Virus record (IMG/VR): IMGVR_UViG_3300028581_000266
Coordinates: 1-22,384 of that record
Length of the DNA stretch: 22,384 bases
Direction: 5' to 3' (one strand)
Source of the DNA: a virus
Shown here piece by piece: positions 18,810-22,384 of this stretch. The position numbers and the translations under genes were made by a program. The stretch's first letter is position 1. Each line of letters opens with the position of its first letter. The notes below the pieces were generated by a model. The model did no database searches. It was not told the origin of the DNA and saw only the letters and a list, made by a program, of their open reading frames with translations.

Positions 18810-19383
18810 TTTTGAGTTATCAAGCCTCGACACTGGCGAGTTATATAAAGCACTTGCAAAAGCACAAGTCGACTTTCAAATTTGCACCAAGGACGCCGAT
18901 AACCCATTCTATAAATCAAAATATGCCCTGTACGAAGATTTACTACGTGCTAGTAGGGCAGCATTAGCCGAGCAAGGTTTGTGCGCTATAAGCAAAGTTT
19001 TGCATATAGATGGCGATGTGTATTCAGTGCTTGAACTGCATCACGGAGCAAGCCAGCAGTTTACTCGTTGTTGGCAAAAACTAGAGCCTACAAAACGGGA
19101 TATGCAAGGCTTTAGTGGAGCGCATTCATACTGGCGGCGCGTGATGTACCGTGATTTAATAGGGATAATTTGTTCAGACGAGGACGATGATGATGGAAAT
19201 TATGCTGCTAATGTTGTTTTTTCTAACAATCAAGGTGTTATTAATAATGACATGTTAGCTCAACTGCAAACACTGGTAGACGATCAATTGACGGCTAAAA
19301 TTTGCGACCACTACAAAATCAGCAACTTAGCACAGCTCAAACAAAGTGATTTTGCTAGTTTGATAAAACGTCTTAAAAACTGA
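18799..19383 (+). CDS. erf: ERF-family single-strand annealing recombinase
   Basis: A 194-aa protein of the ERF superfamily of phage recombinases, which bind single-stranded DNA, form rings and anneal complementary strands. Family features: LYKALAKAQVDFQICTKDA with NPFYKSKYALYEDLLRA (about 15-52), and GFSGAHSYWRRVMYRDLIGI (104-123) followed by the acidic SDEDDDDGN (126-134). The C-terminal part (HYKISNLAQLKQSDFASLIK) is a short helical end. It overlaps the zinc-finger gene upstream. No exonuclease gene is seen beside it. Together with RuvC it gives the phage a recombination route, which also serves homing of introns. Ends at a convergent terminator. Confidence 0.92.
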   Translation: MAVNFELSSLDTGELYKALAKAQVDFQICTKDADNPFYKSKYALYEDLLRASRAALAEQGLCAISKVLHIDGDVYSVLELHHGASQQFTRCWQKLEPTKRDMQGFSGAHSYWRRVMYRDLIGIICSDEDDDDGNYAANVVFSNNQGVINNDMLAQLQTLVDDQLTAKICDHYKISNLAQLKQSDFASLIKRLKN

Positions 19384-19386
19384 TTT

Positions 19387-19436
19387 CCTTTATAAACTCC
19401 CCCGCGCATCTTTCATTAGACGGCGGGGGATAAAGG
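19387..19436. terminator. Bidirectional terminator between ERF and the 62-aa gene
   Basis: TCCCCCGC (19398-19405) pairs with GCGGGGGA (19423-19430), extended by CCTTTA/TAAAGG (19387-19392 and 19431-19436) with a 5-nt bulge on one side. It separates convergent transcripts. The U-rich tail is weak in both directions, but stem strength and position favour termination. Confidence 0.78.
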
Positions 19437-19625
19437 TTAAGGCTTTTCAGGACTTTCAGGTGTGAGATCTACATTTAGCCCCGTTACTTTATGTAACACT
19501 ACTTCGACAACTTCCTCAACTTGGTTGTCGTCTTTATAGTCTGGCGTGCGTGATTTATACACAGCTACACCGCCTACAAGAGAACCTACAAGTAGTATTT
19601 TAGCTATTAAAGATAGTTCCAACAT
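19437..19625 (-). CDS. Small single-span membrane protein (62 aa)
   Basis: A 62-aa protein with an N-terminal hydrophobic segment (LSLIAKILLVGSLVGGVAVY, about 4-23) and an acidic C-terminal tail (DDNQVEEVVEVVLHKV). One membrane helix with the charged tail on one side is expected. It follows the 97-aa gene with one base between and is last in the tail-fibre operon, next to the convergent terminator. Spanin- or holin-associated function would fit size and position but no motif proves it. Confidence 0.65.
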   Translation of the reverse strand: MLELSLIAKILLVGSLVGGVAVYKSRTPDYKDDNQVEEVVEVVLHKVTGLNVDLTPESPEKP

Positions 19626-19626
19626 A

Positions 19627-19920
19627 TTACTCCTTAATTGGTGTTTCTACAGGATACTGAGGTTTATAGTCTGGCTGGGAAAATACAAGCTCAGCAAAAA
19701 AATTTTTGTTAGATGGCAAGCTTTCATACCTTTGCTGTAAAATAGGCAGCCAGTGGGTAAATAATTGGTCAAATGATTGGTCTAGCTTTTGGCTAATGAC
19801 CCATGCTACACGACGCTCCATGTCACCTACAAACAAATCAGGTTTGACGTTGTCTTGGATGATTTTTTCTTGAGTTGCATCTAGTTCATATACTTGTGTT
19901 TGGTCTACATAAAATTTCAT
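19627..19920 (-). CDS. Conserved small phage protein (97 aa)
   Basis: A 97-aa protein beginning MKFYVDQTQVYELDATQEKI, with the block DMERRVAWVISQKLDQSFDQL and a LPSNKNFFAELVFSQPDYK end. From memory, proteins with MKFYV.Q.QVYE and LVF..PDYK are common in uncultured podovirus-like phages near tail-fibre genes; no function is assigned. It lies just after the fibre gene (10 bases) and is coupled to the 62-aa membrane gene. Confidence 0.75.
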   Translation of the reverse strand: MKFYVDQTQVYELDATQEKIIQDNVKPDLFVGDMERRVAWVISQKLDQSFDQLFTHWLPILQQRYESLPSNKNFFAELVFSQPDYKPQYPVETPIKE

Positions 19921-19929
19921 AATAATCCT

Positions 19930-21759
19930 TTAAGATAATAATTGTCCTGCAAAAAAACTGGCGGTTTGATTTGTAAAATCACAAACTTTGGCTCCTCCGT
20001 TCACTTGAACTCTACACTGCACAGTATCACCAGCGGTGCAAGCAAAAATTGCCGTATTTTGTATAGAAAAAAATGAACCACCAAGTGCGCAAGCATATGG
20101 GCTGCAATAAGTAACCCCGCCAACGTAAGAACCACCGTTTACCCAAAACCCATATATACCAGTTGTCATTCCAGCAGTTAAACCTTCAATAATTAATTGA
20201 CTAGTAAACATATATTTACCGGTTGCTGGGGCTGTAAATACTCCAGTTGCCGCATTATATGATGATGAAATATCATATCTTTCAACTCCAAATATTACAT
20301 CATAATTAGTACCATCACCTGTTACATCTAGTTGTGGCGATCCTATATATGCATGGAAACATGCTTGCAACGGCAGGTTGATTTGATTATTTGACACCGT
20401 CCAAGTAAAGAAGTTGCCGGCACCACCGACGCCGCTTCCGCTCGTCATAGCTAATTGTTGTGTGGAGGTATCAAATCCTATACTGACAGCATTAAATCCA
20501 TAGTTAACAAATCGCAGGTATGGATCGCCGCCTGTCGTTAATGGCTGACTTGACACACTGCATTCTATCTGCGATGAACTACCAGCTGTAGTAGTATTGT
20601 TAATAGCTCTAATGCCATCAAATAGTGCACCCGGAACATTACCAGCAAAATCAGCTGCATAATTACCGGTAGCAGCAAATCCGTTTACGTAAAGCGCGGT
20701 TCCTGCTGCTGCAGGCGCATTTATAGTTACCAGTCCATCGGCACCTAAAACCATACGTTGGTTGGTGGCACCAGCTGTAGACGTTGTCCACCAATCATGA
20801 CCAGCTGACACATAATTTGCGCCAACGTTAGTAGAAAAAATACGATATAATCCTGCTTGTCGATTTGTATCAGCAAAGCCAAATGCACCAAGTTGATAAA
20901 TAACGTCGTTAGCTACTATAATACCACCAGCACGGTTTTTAAATGCGTTAAAATATACTGGTTGCACATCAACTGAGCTTTGTACTGCTTGATACGAGCT
21001 AGAACCCCCGTTAGCTTGAGTAACTGAGACACCTCCAGTATTAGTGCCTGCAAAGCTAGCTGCGAGAGACCCTGCGACGCCTGTAACGGTTAATGCCGTA
21101 CCACTAATTGGCGCGTTAATAGTTACATTACCATCACCCGAAATATTCATGCGAGTATTAATCGCCGCATAAGTAGTAGGGCGTGTTCTAAATTGTAAAG
21201 AACCACTGACCGATGCACCGTTTACCGTTTGAGCTTGCGCTCGTATGTCAGCCGCTTCGATGGCAGTACCACCTTGGAAACCTCTAAACTCTAAACGACC
21301 TAGATCGTCAGACGCTTGTACATCTGCTGTACCAGCTCTACTGCGTGTAAAGTGAACGTGAGGACTATTAGTTGCCGTAGCGTTTGCAGTTCTTAAGTTA
21401 ATGTTTGGCGATGTTTGATTGTTATTAACCACCAGCGTAGCTTCATTTGTAGCTGGGTCATTAAGAGTCACTCGACCATATTGATCAATGGTCATAGCTA
21501 ATTGCGTACCCGCCCCAAAGCTAGTGTTAAATTGCAGTTCGCTTGGTACGTTACCACCTAAAGCTGGAGCGCCAACAGCCTGGCAATAAATATAGCTAGC
21601 TGATTTATAAGTGCTTGTTCCAGCATCATAACCAGTCCATAATATTTGACCTAATAAGTCTAGGTTAGCTACAGATGCAAAATTATTACTTTTTCTAAAT
21701 TGGATTAAGGCAAATTGCCCTGCACCATTATTATCGTTTCTAAAGCTATTATATGACAT
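19930..21759 (-). CDS. Tail fibre/receptor-binding protein with C1q-like C-terminus
   Basis: A 609-aa Gly/Ala/Thr/Asn-rich protein. It contains repeated blocks of the type VTINAPISGTALTVTG, LVTINAPAAAGTALYVNG and NVTINAPISG, the pattern of triple-beta fibre shafts in phage tail proteins. The last about 140 residues (from FHAYIGSPQL) resemble a C1q/TNF-like jelly roll: AATGVFTAPATGKYMF matches its 'tG.FtaP.tG.Y.F' signature, and trimeric C1q heads are known at phage fibre tips. So a trimeric fibre with a receptor-binding head is likely. Directly downstream of another fibre-type gene whose stop overlaps its start by one base. Confidence 0.82.
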   Translation of the reverse strand: MSYNSFRNDNNGAGQFALIQFRKSNNFASVANLDLLGQILWTGYDAGTSTYKSASYIYCQAVGAPALGGNVPSELQFNTSFGAGTQLAMTIDQYGRVTLNDPATNEATLVVNNNQTSPNINLRTANATATNSPHVHFTRSRAGTADVQASDDLGRLEFRGFQGGTAIEAADIRAQAQTVNGASVSGSLQFRTRPTTYAAINTRMNISGDGNVTINAPISGTALTVTGVAGSLAASFAGTNTGGVSVTQANGGSSSYQAVQSSVDVQPVYFNAFKNRAGGIIVANDVIYQLGAFGFADTNRQAGLYRIFSTNVGANYVSAGHDWWTTSTAGATNQRMVLGADGLVTINAPAAAGTALYVNGFAATGNYAADFAGNVPGALFDGIRAINNTTTAGSSSQIECSVSSQPLTTGGDPYLRFVNYGFNAVSIGFDTSTQQLAMTSGSGVGGAGNFFTWTVSNNQINLPLQACFHAYIGSPQLDVTGDGTNYDVIFGVERYDISSSYNAATGVFTAPATGKYMFTSQLIIEGLTAGMTTGIYGFWVNGGSYVGGVTYCSPYACALGGSFFSIQNTAIFACTAGDTVQCRVQVNGGAKVCDFTNQTASFFAGQLLS

Positions 21760-22298
21760 CAGAAGACCTCGTAGTTCGTACCGTTATACAATATTCTTAC
21801 TGACCCAAAAGATGCATTGATTACTTTAGTTGCTGCACCATCTATAGTTTTAGTACCATCAACAGGTTGGATAGTAATTGCACCATTAAAAGCATCAGGT
21901 GGGTTTACAAAATTAGATTGTCCAGTGCGATCTTTTATAGTCCAAAACTCGCCTTGACTGACACCAGCTGATGGCAACTTAATTACCGCGCCGCCAGCAC
22001 TAGTATCACAACTTATAAATTCATTAGAGGTTGTGGCAGTGTATTCGGTTGGCACAGGAGCAGCACCTACAACACCAACATAGTTTGTTATAGGCGACGT
22101 GCTTACCGTTAAATTTAAAATATTGCCAGCACCATTCGAAAACGTTAGGTTTCCGTTAGTGCTATTCAAAATAATATTATTACTACCATCTGGTGATATA
22201 GGGGGTGCAACAAGAGTACCAACGTTAGACCCTTGAAGAGTCTCGACAACCGTACCTGGAGGATAAACTCCACGGTTTAATATTCCACTTTGTGACAT
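21759..22298 (-). CDS. Tail-fibre-associated protein (179 aa)
   Basis: A 179-aa protein, MSQSGILNRGVYPPGTVVET, of beta-rich composition. The C-terminal half (WTIKDRTGQSNFVN, ITIQPVDGTKTIDGA and GSVRILYNGTNYEVF) matches the small beta domain, 'G....IkD..G.a....I.i.....tIdG......n.....l...g..w.v', common in tail fibre and collar proteins. It starts one base after the upstream stop and overlaps the 609-aa fibre gene by one base, so it is expressed with it. Likely a fibre base or adaptor component; its exact location in the virion is not shown. Confidence 0.75.
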   Translation of the reverse strand: MSQSGILNRGVYPPGTVVETLQGSNVGTLVAPPISPDGSNNIILNSTNGNLTFSNGAGNILNLTVSTSPITNYVGVVGAAPVPTEYTATTSNEFISCDTSAGGAVIKLPSAGVSQGEFWTIKDRTGQSNFVNPPDAFNGAITIQPVDGTKTIDGAATKVINASFGSVRILYNGTNYEVF

Positions 22299-22299
22299 G

Positions 22300-22384
22300 T
22301 TATACCCCTGCGTAAATAACAGTTAGATAAATAGCACCTGAAGTTGAATCTGCTGCACCAGCTCTTTTTGCAAAAAATCTTGTG
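22300..22384 (-). CDS. Tail protein, C-terminal fragment at the window edge
   Basis: The minus strand is open from the window edge to a TAA at 22302-22300. The readable end is RAGAADSTSGAIYLTVIYAGV. The short beta end (AIYLTVIYAGV) is like the end of fibre or tail proteins, and it is directly upstream of the fibre-associated gene. Too little is present for a confident identification. Confidence 0.5.
   Translation of the reverse strand, partial: TRFFAKRAGAADSTSGAIYLTVIYAGV

Noticed and set aside
1-22384. CRISPR arrays, rRNA genes, IS elements
   Set aside because: No regularly spaced repeats, rRNA-like sequence or transposase/IR pairs were seen; the only mobile elements are the introns.

Overview
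The window is part of a tailed double-stranded DNA phage (Caudoviricetes, podovirus-like virion gene set) with moderately low GC. Recognisable markers are a P22-type portal, a terminase large subunit, an N4-gp56-family major capsid protein (MCP), a scaffold-like protein, tail-fibre-like proteins, an ERF recombination protein, RuvC, a primase zinc-finger fragment and a phage tRNA-Glu. Both window edges cut through genes, so this is an internal piece. The host is unknown. Signal peptides, small membrane proteins and an ankyrin-repeat protein would fit a Gram-negative, perhaps host-associated, bacterium, but that is inference.

Layout. 1-6012 (minus): head and neck genes, read right to left: a conserved 156-aa protein, scaffold, MCP (interrupted), a 353-aa virion protein, two small virion proteins and a neck/tail protein cut by the edge. 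6130-10701 (minus): terminase, RuvC, primase zinc finger, a run of small basic proteins, tRNA-Glu and small virion-like proteins. 10701-12770: portal. 12832-15296: a cassette of small membrane, secreted and ankyrin proteins, its main part downstream of a near-consensus sigma70 promoter. 15302-17835 (minus): possible small terminase, an unknown gene, a winged-helix replication-type protein behind a leader peptide, and a zinc-ribbon protein. 17813-18809: divergent control region with an HTH protein on minus and early genes on plus, each side holding a 14-bp palindrome. 18799-19383 (plus): ERF, ended by a shared convergent terminator. 19437-22384 (minus): a small membrane protein, a conserved small protein and tail-fibre/receptor-binding genes.

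The main discovery is the MCP gene. Its coding sequence is broken three times within 53 coding bases of its most conserved segment. From exon 1 (4525-4289), exon 2 (4076-4050, 27 nt), exon 3 (4014-3989, 26 nt) and exon 4 (3264-2604) an uninterrupted N4-gp56 MCP of 316 aa can be rebuilt. Intervening sequences 1 (212 nt) and 3 (724 nt) have group I intron cores (P7 and P8 visible), U.G-paired P1 helices and a terminal G. Intervening sequence 3 carries a LAGLIDADG homing endonuclease gene in the antisense direction. Intervening sequence 2 is only 35 nt: it has a perfect P1 and a perfect P10 but no catalytic core. It is either a coreless group I intron spliced with help in trans, a real deletion, or an assembly collapse.
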